Positions 8,855 to 18,325 of a DNA stretch of 36,429 nucleotides are shown piece after piece. Under the pieces are notes generated by a model. It saw nothing but the letters and a program-made list of their open reading frames with translations, made no database searches and was not told where the DNA came from. Numbering within the stretch: the stretch's first letter is position 1; each line of letters begins with the position of its first letter. Origin of the DNA: an uncultured Pseudomonadota bacterium (GTDB lineage: Bacteria > Bdellovibrionota_B > Oligoflexia > Oligoflexales > CAIMVM01); contig CAIMVM010000280.1 in assembly GCA_903844895.1 (NCBI GenBank), positions 1 to 36,429 on the forward strand. The letters run 5' to 3'. Position numbers and translations under genes: made by a program.

Positions 8855-9466
8855 TTATATCTTATAGACGATCCCCACCGCAGTCGTAGAATCGAGTACG
8901 GAGGTAATCTTTTGCGGCTCTGCGGGACTTTCGATTTTAACCCCTGGCGATACCGTATAGGATAGCTTCAAGTTAAATGCCTTCGACAAGACAATATGAA
9001 GTCCAGCGCCTGCGCTTGGCTCAGGACCAGACTGTTCTGGATTGATCACATAGGTGACGCCACCACTTTTTTCAATCATATAGTAATCTTTGACGACAGC
9101 ACCCGCTTGGATATAGGGAATGAAAAGATCCCCATAATAGAGAATAAGAGAAAGATTTAGCGAGTTTGAAGCGACATCGGTACGACTCTCTTCATAGTAG
9201 TAAAGTTTAGTTGCAGAATCTTGCTTATAGCCAGAAGCCGTCATGGTGTCTACTCGGTGAGTAAACCCAAGTCGAAAATAGCTACCAAGCCCGACATCAA
9301 CGGAACCACTGATCATCGATCGCTTATTGTTTTGAAGGCCCATGTCGTAGTTAGAGGCAGAGCCGTCGAGACCGATATCTACCCCTGCAAAGGCTGCTCT
9401 TGATAGGACTAGAGATAGAATGCAGGGCACTGAAAACCTTAGAACATAAAAAAGAATCGAATTCAT
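8855..9466 (-). CDS. Probable outer-membrane beta-barrel protein
   Basis: 203 residues. The N-terminal signal peptide ends at a clear Ala-x-Ala site (SRAAFA before GVDIGLDGSA). The mature part alternates short amphipathic strands with turns (SVDVGLGSYFRLGFTHRVD, SLNLSLILYYGDLFIPYIQAG, AFNLKLSYTVSPGVKI) and ends in a strand with a terminal aromatic region (TAVGIVYKI), as in small eight-stranded barrels. The frame is open to 9667 but the ATG at 9466 has a near-perfect GGAGGAGG ribosome-binding site and avoids overlap with divergent rppH. No specific ligand or porin family is recognised. Confidence 0.78.
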   Translation of the reverse strand: MNSILFYVLRFSVPCILSLVLSRAAFAGVDIGLDGSASNYDMGLQNNKRSMISGSVDVGLGSYFRLGFTHRVDTMTASGYKQDSATKLYYYEESRTDVASNSLNLSLILYYGDLFIPYIQAGAVVKDYYMIEKSGGVTYVINPEQSGPEPSAGAGLHIVLSKAFNLKLSYTVSPGVKIESPAEPQKITSVLDSTTAVGIVYKI

Positions 9467-9519
9467 GTAGCCTCCTCCGGGCAGTATAGGTAGAATTATA
9501 GGAAGAAAAGAGGGAGACC

Positions 9520-9975
9520 ATGCTAGGAAAACCTTACCGTGTTGGTGTAGTGGGCGTATTCGTTGATAAAAATGGCCATGTATTAGTTGCTGAGCGCTCA
9601 GATGCTGCAAATTCCTGGCAACTTCCCCAAGGAGGCGTTGAAGACAATGAGGATTATGAGGCCGCACTTAAACGGGAAATGATGGAAGAGCTTGGCATTC
9701 AACGCTTAAAAATTCTAAAGAAATCCAGCAACCCGATTCACTATGACTTTCCGGAAAGTTTAAATGCCCCTCTCGCAAAAAAATACCGCGGACAGGCTAT
9801 GACTTGGTTCTTGGTCGAGTTAATCGATTCTGACGCGCCTGACCTCAGTTTAGCCACCGATGACGAATTTGTAAATTTTAAATGGGTGGAACCTAAAACC
9901 GCCATCGAACTCATTACCCCATGGAAGACTGAGTCTTATAGAGCAGGGTTTAACGCCTTAGGTTTAGGATTCTAA
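9520..9975 (+). CDS. rppH: RNA pyrophosphohydrolase (Nudix)
   Basis: Removes pyrophosphate from triphosphorylated mRNA 5' ends, starting 5'-end-dependent decay. 151 residues with the RppH layout: YRVGVVGVFVDKNGHVLVAERSD, then WQLPQGGVEDNEDYEAALKR leading into the Nudix box (G-x5-E-x7-R-E-x2-E-E-x-G-I fully conserved), then the family-specific KKYRGQAMTWFLVEL and FKWVEP. GGGAG precedes the ATG. Divergent from the outer-membrane protein with only 53 bp between starts. An Ap4A hydrolase of the same family is the main alternative. Confidence 0.92.
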   Translation: MLGKPYRVGVVGVFVDKNGHVLVAERSDAANSWQLPQGGVEDNEDYEAALKREMMEELGIQRLKILKKSSNPIHYDFPESLNAPLAKKYRGQAMTWFLVELIDSDAPDLSLATDDEFVNFKWVEPKTAIELITPWKTESYRAGFNALGLGF

Positions 9976-10005
9976 ACTCTCCCCCATTAAAGAGGTAAAC
10001 GCCAC

Positions 10006-10434
10006 GTGTCAAAGATTGCTCGCTGGAACATGATTATCGGATTTACAGTATTAGTTTTGGCTGCGTCTGGCGGTTTCTTTTTAGCAACTGAGCAAGTTCA
10101 ATCTTTTGTTGAGGGATCTGCAGCAAAGAGCGCCTGGTGGTTTACAGTAGCCACCTCTGCCCATGGCCACACGAACTTATTTGGGATGATTCATATTTTA
10201 TTTGGACTCACTTTGCCATACTCAAAGGCGACTCCTAGAGTGAAATCTTTACAAAGCATTGGCATAGGATTGGGGACTTTTACCATGAGTTTTCTCATGC
10301 TTGCACGCTCCTTAAAGCCGCCAGAGCCCGGGCGTGACTTTCTAGGCCTATTTATTGGATTCATGCTCTCGTGCTCATTAGCAGCGCTGATTTTCCATGT
10401 AATGGGTTTGCTACCGACAAAACGCAGCGCCTAA
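10006..10434 (+). CDS. Four-helix inner-membrane protein, unknown function
   Basis: 142 residues with four predicted membrane segments (about residues 8-27, 56-72, 80-100 and 113-134). Between the first and second lies ATSAHGHTNLFGMIHILFG with three His residues that could ligate a metal or haem; this resembles the spacing in small haem-binding or urate-oxidase-associated membrane proteins only loosely. GTG start with AGAGG upstream. 30 bp after rppH on the same strand and probably co-transcribed. Family not recognised. Confidence 0.75.
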   Translation: MSKIARWNMIIGFTVLVLAASGGFFLATEQVQSFVEGSAAKSAWWFTVATSAHGHTNLFGMIHILFGLTLPYSKATPRVKSLQSIGIGLGTFTMSFLMLARSLKPPEPGRDFLGLFIGFMLSCSLAALIFHVMGLLPTKRSA

Positions 10435-10487
10435 GGTTAAATTTCCCTACGTTAGCCAAGGAATCAACCTAAATCTAGAAAACATTC

Positions 10488-11039
10488 TTAGGAAGCTAAA
10501 TTGATCTTGGCTGAAAGTTCGGTCAGAATGTCTTTGGCTTTTTGCGGATCTTTTAAACTCTTAATATTATCGACTTTGAGCTTCCCGGAGAGAAGATCCG
10601 TCACTTTCTTCTTATCCGGTACCATTTCTGACAGCTCATTCAACTTGAGCCTTCTTGACATTCCAGCCACAATAGTCTCGTTAAAGGTATCGACATGAAA
10701 TGGCTTTCGCAAGTAGCCATCAGCTTCTTCACGGCACACTTTTTCCTGTTCCATATCCATTAAATATCCACTCACCAAAATAAAGGGAATCTTGGGGTCG
10801 ATTTTCTTCACTTTTCTCAAAAGTTGAATGCCATCCATCTTTGGCATTTTGAAGTCCGAAACAACCAAATCTATACTTTTCTCCTTAATGGTCTCTAAGG
10901 CTTCTTTCGCATTTCTAACAACAATGACCTTGGAGAAAAATTTATTCAAATGAATCTTAAAAAACTTGAGTAAAGTCTCATCGTCTTCCACAACCAAAAT
11001 GAAGCTCGTTCTGTCATATACAGTTTTTGGATCAGACAT
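10488..11039 (-). CDS. Response regulator, single REC domain with short C-terminal extension
   Basis: 183 residues. The CheY-like receiver domain (about 12-125) has the acidic pocket VVEDDE, phospho-acceptor Asp in VVSDFKMPKMDG (D62), the switch Ser in LVSGY and the Lys in LRKPF, all intact. The last ~55 residues (KKKVTDLLSGKLKVDNIKSL and beyond) are Lys-rich and helical with no recognised output domain. Two tandem ATGs; the second has GGGAG at better spacing. No histidine kinase is adjacent. It lies 100 bp downstream of the TPR operon on the same strand, so it could be read through from it. Partner unknown. Confidence 0.88.
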   Translation of the reverse strand: MSDPKTVYDRTSFILVVEDDETLLKFFKIHLNKFFSKVIVVRNAKEALETIKEKSIDLVVSDFKMPKMDGIQLLRKVKKIDPKIPFILVSGYLMDMEQEKVCREEADGYLRKPFHVDTFNETIVAGMSRRLKLNELSEMVPDKKKVTDLLSGKLKVDNIKSLKDPQKAKDILTELSAKINLAS

Positions 11040-11140
11040 CATGCACTCCCTAGGGCTTAGAACTTAAATATCTATCGGTACAATCCTTGCAAAGTTGAGT
11101 GGAGCGTGCATAACACACCGAAACTACAAACTATACTCGA

Positions 11141-12259
11141 TTAAAAGGGACGCATCTCGGCGAGGCGTTGATCTGCCTTACCGTAAACGGAGCTAGACGG
11201 TGGCGCCAGCTGAAGGATTTCCTGATAGAGCCGCTTGAGTTCTGTACTTCCGCCTGCCAATGCCTCCAAGGTTAGCGCCAAATTAAATCTTGCATCTACA
11301 TTGTTGGGATCGATTTCAATGACTCGTGCAAGAACACTTCTTGCGCGTTCATAATTCTTCTTCTGAATCAATAGGACCCCCTGCAAATTCAATGCATCAA
11401 CATGCTCCGAGTCCAGCTGAAGAGCCACCTGCAGATCCTTTTCTGCAGATTCGGCATCACCTTTCTCTAGGCCTATAGCAGCGCGATTCACGAGAGATGG
11501 AATAAACTTAGAGTTTATATTGATAGCCTTCGCATACCATTCCAATGCTTCATCAAGCCTGCCATTTCTTCTAGCAATAGTGCCTATTAAGTTAAGTAGC
11601 GCCAAATTTTCTCCCGATCGCTCAAGCCCACGCTTAGCAACGAAATCCGCTGTAGAAATCTTTCCAGAATTCAAGTAAGAAAGAGCTAACGCTACATATG
11701 CTGGGGCAAACGTGGAGTCAATTCCGACAAGCTGGCTCATAATATCCTGGCCTTTAGCCACATCTCTCTTATCAAGGTAAGCCAGTCCCAGACAATAGCG
11801 ATACTTAAAGAGAAAAACTTTATCAGGATACGTAATCTCATCAAGCAACACGCGAATTTCGGTGAGAAGAGCCAAAGAGGACTCGGCATTTCCTTTCCGG
11901 CTATACACAAGCGCAAGTTCCAGCTTTAAATCTAAATGATTGGGGTATGACCTGACTGCATGTTTTAAAGTGTCCTCAGAGGCGCTGTAGCTCCCGATCG
12001 CGGATTCAAGCCTAGCCTTTTGCATGGCCTCAGCTGGCGAACTAACTTTGCCCCACTTCTCTAACCTGCTTTTAATTTTGTCCCTATGGGCTCGATCGGG
12101 CGAAGGTGTGAACATCAACTTCCAATCAGCCACGGGATCAAGAATCATCGACTTGGCTAATCGATTCGGATCCTTAGAAATACCATCATCAAGTCCTAAG
12201 TTGTCTTTCTTTGGCCCAGAGCATGCTATAACCATACTTAGCCAGAATAATGCTTTCAT
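11141..12259 (-). CDS. TPR repeat lipoprotein, GltE-like
   Basis: 372 residues with a short signal peptide and lipobox (MVIAC, lipidated Cys13), then at least six tetratricopeptide repeats, for example residues ALEWYAKAININSKFIPSLV and AEKDLQVALQLDSEHVDALN, each with the canonical spacing. The start at 12259 has GGAG six bases upstream and overlaps the preceding stop (TAATG), so it is translationally coupled; an ATG four codons further up is less likely. Size, lipobox and its place directly after a giant repeat protein recall Myxococcus xanthus GltE following GltD. That assignment is inference. Probably an outer-membrane-attached periplasmic scaffold. Confidence 0.82.
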   Translation of the reverse strand: MKALFWLSMVIACSGPKKDNLGLDDGISKDPNRLAKSMILDPVADWKLMFTPSPDRAHRDKIKSRLEKWGKVSSPAEAMQKARLESAIGSYSASEDTLKHAVRSYPNHLDLKLELALVYSRKGNAESSLALLTEIRVLLDEITYPDKVFLFKYRYCLGLAYLDKRDVAKGQDIMSQLVGIDSTFAPAYVALALSYLNSGKISTADFVAKRGLERSGENLALLNLIGTIARRNGRLDEALEWYAKAININSKFIPSLVNRAAIGLEKGDAESAEKDLQVALQLDSEHVDALNLQGVLLIQKKNYERARSVLARVIEIDPNNVDARFNLALTLEALAGGSTELKRLYQEILQLAPPSSSVYGKADQRLAEMRPF

Positions 12260-15200
12260 TAGAGACTCCATTCGTTGGGAAGTTCGACTCGCGCAGCAGC
12301 GGGGATACTAGGTCCCAAGTTAGAACTTTTACCGCCATTAACTACCAGCCAAGATTTTCTGAGCCAACTGCTTTGGCCAAGGGAAACCGGGTCCCTGGTT
12401 GCCGCTAAAGCGTTATCTGAGTGCAAACTCTTACTCAGTCGCTCTAAGCGTTCGCTTTGACCCTTAAGTCGCTCTTGGTCGCGATAAGGTAGCTTTTTTT
12501 CTTCGTCATAAAGTACCTTCTTTATGTCTCTTGCAAGCTCACCAGAGGCTTCAGCGAGACGAAATCGTGCCTCAGGGGCAAACTCTTTAGACCCAGTACC
12601 AATAACCTGACTGAAATTTTCAGCTGCATTTTCAAAAATTTCTGACTTGATGGCAAGCGATCTAACTAAAGACTTATCTTCCTTATCAATTCGAGCGGAT
12701 TTAAATTTCTTCATCTCTTCTTGAGCCTTAGCTAACTCCACCTTAGAAATCACCTCACCCCAATCTTCTCTTCCAAGATTAGGTTTAGCAATGTCTGCTC
12801 GACGCCTGATATCACTAAGGCGATCCAATCCAGCACTGATTTGTTGATTGTCCAACAAAATCCTTGCTTCAAGAATCTCTGCATTAAATTTATCGATGGG
12901 TATATTGGCAACCGATTTAGCGTTAGCTGCGAGCTTCCATGCCTTTTCAAATTCCCCCTGCTTCAGCATTAAGTCAGCGTTCGCTAAAAGAAGTCTATAC
13001 TTTTGCTCAGGTCGTTTCTCGCGGCTTGTAGCAAGAGTTAAAGCCTCGGATTGCAATGGAAGATTGTTATTAGCTTCCGCGAGTCCTATAGCCTTCGTGA
13101 CTGAGGAACTAGCCTTAGAATGTTTCGGATACAAAGAAGCAAGCTTCATGTAGCTACCAGCAGACTCAGAAAACTTAAGTTGGTACTCCTGGGCCCGGGC
13201 TTCCAGATAGAGCATATCGCCTTGGTACTTGCCAGAAGGCCGAGCCAAGTATTCTTTGGCCGACTGCTCAGCCGCCAACCAACGACCGGCCATTGCTTGA
13301 CTGTAGGCGCCGTCCCGATAAAACTTGTCTGAGCCTGGAACTGCATCATGATTTTTAGAAATAGATAAGAGCAAATCTGAAGACTCATCAAACCTTGCAT
13401 CCTTTGACAAATCTTCATAACGCCTCGATACTACGTAGGAAAGTGTTCTTTCGAATTCACGCTTTATGGGCATGCCCACGGTCTTCCAATCTTCTAACTT
13501 AAGAAATTTGGTAATTGTCGAAATAGCCTGTTCATTATTATTTTCTGATATAGGAGCAAAAATAAGACCACGTAATGCCGCTACTCTCTGGCTGTTTTGG
13601 GGGTTCGACAAAAGAACTTTACGCCACTTAGCGGTACTATTTTTCGTATTGCCGTGGTCACGCCAAGCGCCAGCTACCGACAATAGTAAGTCGTTAGATT
13701 CCGATTTTGAGGGATATTTGGCGACAAAACTTTCAGCTGCATTGTCAAATGCTTCCAGCTTACTAAAAGTGTCTTTATCGAGGGCAGGATTGACTCCAGA
13801 ATCTAAACTTCTAGCATAGGACTTCCGCCAAATCTTTTCTGCGACGACCACTTGTTGATAAGCAACTATCTGCAAATCTTCCTCGTTCAAGGTGAGATTT
13901 CCTCTAAGTTTTGCTAAACTCGAAGAAGCCTCCTCCCAATTGTCCATCTGAAGTTGCGCAAGAGCACGATTCATTTTCCAACGATTGAGCTCAGGATCCG
14001 TTACAAATGTGCCTTCTAAAACAGAGAACAGCTGTTCTGCCGACAAGAAATCGTCTTTATTCCCAGTCTCCATACCTTTTTGTAGGTGCCAAGTGGCTGC
14101 CGTTAAAGTAGCTTCCCTAGCGACTACCTCCATATGGGAAATAGCTGACTGCTGCTGAGCATTTCTGGAGCGCCAAAGGCTCGACTTAGGCAAAATCAAA
14201 GAAAGGTCTTCTAAGACTTCTATTTTTTGATCCATCTGGTTCAACTGTCCCAACGAAACACTCCAAAGTTTTAAGATGTCTGGATAGAAGGGAGACAGAG
14301 CCAAAACTTTGCGTGACTGAGTCACAATGAGATTTACACTATTGTGATCGTCCACGCCTTGAAGTTTTTCCACTAACTTAATTAGTATTTCAGCGGAAGC
14401 TGTCGTTACATCAGGCTTGACTAATTGAAATCTGATTTTAGCTGGATCTTTGATTTCATATAGGGTGCTTGCCACAAGACTAATAGCGTCTTTCCTCATA
14501 CCATCCCGAGTTTCTGGGGACAGGTCACTGCTGCTTGCCTTAATGATTTCCACAGAGTTTGCAATACATTCCTCAAGAGCTCCCAAACGATAGTAGGCCC
14601 ATGCCATGCGGTATCTAATCTCGTAATAGAGTGGATCAAAACGCTTGGTTCCAAGCTGTTGTTGCTTGGTAATCCCTGCTTTAAGATACGAAAGAGACCG
14701 AGAGTAATTGTCTTTTTCAAAATAGGAGTCCGCTATAATCAAATTAGCATGTATAGAATATATATCTGTATTTTTACTTTTAGATAGCTCCTCCCAAATA
14801 GATAGGGAAGGTCCATTTTGACCAGACATTTCTAATGCGCTGGCTAGAAAATATAGCGCTTTATCATGGTCACGACTTTCAGGAAATGATTTTACATGTT
14901 CTTCTAATTGAGCTATGGATTCGCTTCGCACGGAAACCGAATCCAAACCTAAGGACTCTTGAATATTAGCTTGACGAGTTAGGGCGACACTTAAGTTAAG
15001 AAGATTGTCAGCCTTTAAATCGCCATTGGGGAGAATTTTCAGTTGCTCTTTGTAATTTTCAATTGCCGATTTCAGCAATGAAAGCTCGCTTTCCCCTTGA
15101 ATGCGATTTTTCTTGCTTTCTTCTTCCTGAAACCTTTGTAATGATTCGGAATACTCACTCATCTTTTGGGCACTTCGCTTCTTAGAAAAAGCCTGATAGG

Positions 15201-15354
15201 CCTCCCAATAATCTTTAAGAGCTCTAGAATTTGACGGCGAAGCACTAGACATAGAGGTCTGAAAAAAAGCGAGAACAATAACTAATACATGAGGTAATAC
15301 AGGAAGTAATGCAAGAAGTGATGCAAGAAGTGATGGAAGACGAGACTTTTTCAT
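12259..15354 (-). CDS. Large exported TPR-rich protein, GltD/AgmU-like
   Basis: 1031 residues. Starts with a long hydrophobic signal or anchor (residues 5-32, SLLASLLALLPVLPHVLVIV) and continues as irregular helical repeats of TPR/SEL type throughout (for example YFEKDNYSRSLSYLKAGI, AWAYYRLGALEECIANSV, AKWRKVLLSNPQNSQRVAAL). No catalytic motif seen. GGAG precedes the ATG, which overlaps the stop of the previous gene. It occupies the position that gltD has relative to gltE in Myxococcus, but sequence orthology was not tested. Likely a periplasmic scaffold on peptidoglycan or the inner-membrane surface. Confidence 0.8.
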   Translation of the reverse strand: MKKSRLPSLLASLLALLPVLPHVLVIVLAFFQTSMSSASPSNSRALKDYWEAYQAFSKKRSAQKMSEYSESLQRFQEEESKKNRIQGESELSLLKSAIENYKEQLKILPNGDLKADNLLNLSVALTRQANIQESLGLDSVSVRSESIAQLEEHVKSFPESRDHDKALYFLASALEMSGQNGPSLSIWEELSKSKNTDIYSIHANLIIADSYFEKDNYSRSLSYLKAGITKQQQLGTKRFDPLYYEIRYRMAWAYYRLGALEECIANSVEIIKASSSDLSPETRDGMRKDAISLVASTLYEIKDPAKIRFQLVKPDVTTASAEILIKLVEKLQGVDDHNSVNLIVTQSRKVLALSPFYPDILKLWSVSLGQLNQMDQKIEVLEDLSLILPKSSLWRSRNAQQQSAISHMEVVAREATLTAATWHLQKGMETGNKDDFLSAEQLFSVLEGTFVTDPELNRWKMNRALAQLQMDNWEEASSSLAKLRGNLTLNEEDLQIVAYQQVVVAEKIWRKSYARSLDSGVNPALDKDTFSKLEAFDNAAESFVAKYPSKSESNDLLLSVAGAWRDHGNTKNSTAKWRKVLLSNPQNSQRVAALRGLIFAPISENNNEQAISTITKFLKLEDWKTVGMPIKREFERTLSYVVSRRYEDLSKDARFDESSDLLLSISKNHDAVPGSDKFYRDGAYSQAMAGRWLAAEQSAKEYLARPSGKYQGDMLYLEARAQEYQLKFSESAGSYMKLASLYPKHSKASSSVTKAIGLAEANNNLPLQSEALTLATSREKRPEQKYRLLLANADLMLKQGEFEKAWKLAANAKSVANIPIDKFNAEILEARILLDNQQISAGLDRLSDIRRRADIAKPNLGREDWGEVISKVELAKAQEEMKKFKSARIDKEDKSLVRSLAIKSEIFENAAENFSQVIGTGSKEFAPEARFRLAEASGELARDIKKVLYDEEKKLPYRDQERLKGQSERLERLSKSLHSDNALAATRDPVSLGQSSWLRKSWLVVNGGKSSNLGPSIPAAARVELPNEWSL
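15301..15336 (-). repeat. Three tandem 12-bp units inside the signal peptide of the 1031-residue protein
   Basis: Three nearly identical 12-bp units (plus strand AAGAAGTGATGC with one or two substitutions in the outer copies) encode the repeated SLLA of the signal peptide. The period is a multiple of three, so unit gain or loss would change hydrophobic length without a frameshift. Confidence 0.7.
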
Positions 15355-17597
15355 TTGGTCACTCCACTTTGAGTTGTGTCAAGGTAGTCTTCTGCAATTT
15401 TTTGACGTTCGAGTTCCGATTTTTCGCGTGCTTTATTGTGATCTTTTTGCATTTGCTCAAGTTTTTTCATTTTGGACTCAGCCATCCATTCGTGAGTTTC
15501 AGAAAGACGCGATGTGATTTCGCCTAAGAACTGATTCACAAGCAGACTTCCTGACTTCCCCATGGCCAATTCTAGATCACCACGAAGCCAAGCGGCTCGA
15601 GAGACAGTTTCAGCTGCCATTTTTGAATGTTCCTCCAAATCACTCAATTGCCGATTAAGTTTGGTCTGAAGTGAATTCTGATTGGTGATTACATCGCGGT
15701 AAAGCTCTTCAGAAACTTGAAACCAATTCGTCCAAAGGCCGAGCAAACTTTTTTTAAGCTCTCTTGTGGTATAGTCGCCCGTTGGTGTGAGATAGGTTTT
15801 AAACTTAGAAAGTTCATAAGCCATGGCGAGTGAATACTGAAGAATAAATTTCTCGTGTGCCAGGTACGGTGACAGAGATGATAGAGAGGATGTGGTATTT
15901 TTTTGAACTTCCAGAGAAAGCTCAGAGACTCGTCGCTCAATTTTTTTTTGCAGACTGAGTACTTCTATCTGGTTAGAATTTTTAGAGTGGGAGTTTTGAA
16001 TTGCTAATTGCTGTATAGAAAGAGCTCTGATATCCCGAAGTTTGTCGAGTTGCGCTTGGCCGAGGACCCAGCCGCCAATATTTTCAAAATTTCTTTGAAA
16101 TTTTGAGGACTCACTTGATATAAATTCTCTACGAGTAGAACTGCGAGTAACTGCTTCACGATCCGCAAGAGATAGATCATTCTCGAATATAAAAAGACTT
16201 AAAGTTGAAATTCTGTTTGCGAGATCAGCAATTTCTTCGCATTTATTCCCTAGTTCACGCCCGCGAATTGTATCGTCGGGAAAAATGGTAGAAAATGGCT
16301 TAGAAGCAAGCCAATTATATTGTTCGATAACACTTGAACTTACAAAATTAGCTCGATCTTCAAGCCGATTGATTTTCGAAAATAGATCTTGGCCATTTTC
16401 AGCAATTGAACCCGGATTGCCAACGGATTTGACCTTCGAAATCATGGTTGCAAGATGCGCTTCTGTAATTCTTTCTCTCCCCAAGGCAGACTCTTTCAAC
16501 TCTGATGCGATAGACTCAAGTTTTTGAATCCTATTTTTATAAAATTCTGCATCATTTTCACTGGAAACGGTCTGAAGAACAAGAAAAGATCTGTAGAGAT
16601 CTACTTCGTGCAAATATTGACTCTGAGGAAATGCAGCGAGAAATAGATCAGAAAGTTTAAGCGCTTTTCCATATTCCATAGCCGAAGTAGCTGCATGAAT
16701 GGATTCTCTCAGTGCTGCATGATACTCGGTACTCTTGGAATCCACCTTTTCAAGCCACGAAAGGGATTCCTTATAGTGCTTTCTATAAAATTCTACACGA
16801 CCCAATGCAAGCAGAACCTGATCATGATACGTAGATATTTCGCTTGATCGAGATAGAGATTCTGCTTTTAATAGAATTTCATACGCACCGTCGGAATCAT
16901 CACGAGAAATGGCCAATAGGGCTTGGTAGAATAGTCCTCGAGTTGTGGTGGCTTTAGAGTTTGATTTTGTCGCTTGATTGAGCCAGTCCATGGCAAGATC
17001 CGGACTACGGTCTATAACAGCAAGACGTCCTGCCAAGAAGTGGGCTTCAAAAGCAGACTCCGTCCCATGTTCCGCCACAAGAATGGCTGAAATATTTTGT
17101 TTGAGTTCGAGACCTTTACGCGGCGACTTCTCTTTTAATAGACAGTCGATAACACTGGCGAGAACATCGTTTGTTTTTTCGGGATCTAGTTGAGACAGCT
17201 TTGAAGAATCTGCAAGAAATGCCTTAAAGTGCACAATGGCCGCCGCGTAGTTGCCAAGTGAGGCTTCTGATTTTCCATAGAGATAATGATATTGGAGAAG
17301 ATTTTGGGCTATGTGAGTGTTGGTGCCTCGCTCATAGCGCTTTAGCTCTCTTATGGTCGCTAGCCAATTGCCTTTTGAAAACCAGTAGATACTATCCTCT
17401 AAAGACTTAAAGCTTTGAGATTTACCGGTTCCCTGACCTGGAATGTTTTTAATCGCATTCTCTGATTTGAGAGATAGGCTGATGTCCTTAAGTTGGCTTG
17501 TTATCTTCGAAATTTCTTTTTCCGGAACGTCAAGCGCCTCCGAGACAGCAGGCGTGCTAGCGGCTATTAAGAACCAAAGAAACCCTCGACTCATCAT
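15351..17597 (-). CDS. Exported helical-repeat protein of unknown function
   Basis: 748 residues with a signal peptide (GFLWFLIAASTPAVSEA, cleavage before LDVPEK). The first ~370 residues are TPR-like (YWFSKGNWLATIRELKRYE, AAIVHFKAFLADSS, VEFYRKHYKESLSWLEKVD), followed by ~350 residues of long charged helices likely to form coiled coils, ending in a Lys/Glu-rich tail (KMKKLEQMQKDHNKAREKSE). Its start overlaps the preceding stop and its stop overlaps the next start, so translation is coupled on both sides. No family recognised; the context points to an envelope assembly. Confidence 0.78.
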   Translation of the reverse strand: MMSRGFLWFLIAASTPAVSEALDVPEKEISKITSQLKDISLSLKSENAIKNIPGQGTGKSQSFKSLEDSIYWFSKGNWLATIRELKRYERGTNTHIAQNLLQYHYLYGKSEASLGNYAAAIVHFKAFLADSSKLSQLDPEKTNDVLASVIDCLLKEKSPRKGLELKQNISAILVAEHGTESAFEAHFLAGRLAVIDRSPDLAMDWLNQATKSNSKATTTRGLFYQALLAISRDDSDGAYEILLKAESLSRSSEISTYHDQVLLALGRVEFYRKHYKESLSWLEKVDSKSTEYHAALRESIHAATSAMEYGKALKLSDLFLAAFPQSQYLHEVDLYRSFLVLQTVSSENDAEFYKNRIQKLESIASELKESALGRERITEAHLATMISKVKSVGNPGSIAENGQDLFSKINRLEDRANFVSSSVIEQYNWLASKPFSTIFPDDTIRGRELGNKCEEIADLANRISTLSLFIFENDLSLADREAVTRSSTRREFISSESSKFQRNFENIGGWVLGQAQLDKLRDIRALSIQQLAIQNSHSKNSNQIEVLSLQKKIERRVSELSLEVQKNTTSSLSSLSPYLAHEKFILQYSLAMAYELSKFKTYLTPTGDYTTRELKKSLLGLWTNWFQVSEELYRDVITNQNSLQTKLNRQLSDLEEHSKMAAETVSRAAWLRGDLELAMGKSGSLLVNQFLGEITSRLSETHEWMAESKMKKLEQMQKDHNKAREKSELERQKIAEDYLDTTQSGVTK

Positions 17598-18325
17598 CGG
17601 CCATCTCCAGTTTTTAGACTTACATCGATCTTTTTGCTGCCTGACGCAGATCCTGCTACAAGGCTATATTCCTTGGAGACGGCTTGGCCCTCTGATTGGA
17701 TTTCATATTTCTTATCGAGACTCCAACTTATATCTTCATCTGCGAGAAGCTTGCTGGAACTCCATCCCCAAACTCCTTCGACCTTGAGGGTATGTTTACC
17801 TTGGGGAAGCGCACCTTCGTACACTTTGAAATTTTGCGGCAGGGCGCTGCTTGATTGAGAAAGTTTATATTCAAAGAGGGGAATGTCATTTAGAAGAACC
17901 CGCAGGTATTTGGTCCGAACGTTCTGATCTTGTAGGCCCTTATAGAAAACAGTGGCCCTTGGCATGATCTTAGAGTCTTCCGTCAGACTTGTGGCTTGAA
18001 CATTGACCTTTTCCGTTAGAGTCTTTAAATCTGAGTCAAGTCTAGAGATTTCTTGAGAGAGCTCACTTATTTTTTTTAGCTCGTCTAGGTTTGCGGGCAC
18101 ACTATCAGAAGTAAATGTCTGACCCATTTTTTTTTCATTTTTTTTAATTACCTTGTAGGGTTCAAGCACTTCGGATCTTTGATCATCTAATTTTTTTTCT
18201 AGTCGATCCAGTACAGAGTCAATTTCTCCAACCTCGGCATCACCAGCAAGTGCAGTTATGCTAACGAAAATCACACTCAGTAAGAAAAAATTTGCTTTAG
18301 CGAAACACTTTAGAATTTGGCTCAT
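17594..18325 (-). CDS. Secreted coiled-coil protein with C-terminal beta domain
   Basis: 243 residues. Signal peptide FFLLSVIFVSITALAG is followed by two coiled-coil stretches (about residues 34-68 and 80-113) and a C-terminal beta-rich domain with LRVLLNDIPLFEYKLSQ and LPQGKHTLKVEGVWG, a pattern suggesting an immunoglobulin-like sandwich. Starts within the stop of the transglycosylase gene (ATGA) and overlaps the next start. Codons near residues 60-68 contain A9 and A8 tracts. Function unknown; probably a periplasmic subunit of the same system as its neighbours. Confidence 0.76.
   Translation of the reverse strand: MSQILKCFAKANFFLLSVIFVSITALAGDAEVGEIDSVLDRLEKKLDDQRSEVLEPYKVIKKNEKKMGQTFTSDSVPANLDELKKISELSQEISRLDSDLKTLTEKVNVQATSLTEDSKIMPRATVFYKGLQDQNVRTKYLRVLLNDIPLFEYKLSQSSSALPQNFKVYEGALPQGKHTLKVEGVWGWSSSKLLADEDISWSLDKKYEIQSEGQAVSKEYSLVAGSASGSKKIDVSLKTGDGR
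18127..18145. repeat. Paired homopolymer tracts (T9 and T8) inside a coding region
   Basis: On the plus strand, T9 (18127-18135) and T8 (18138-18145) are separated by CA; on the coding strand they are A8 and A9 runs encoding Lys-Lys-Asn-Glu-Lys-Lys. The frame is intact here, but such runs are prone to replication or transcription slippage. Confidence 0.85.

Noticed and set aside
9467-9667. N-terminal extension of the outer-membrane protein
   Set aside because: It would overlap rppH and hide an otherwise clear signal peptide and GGAGGAGG site at 9466.
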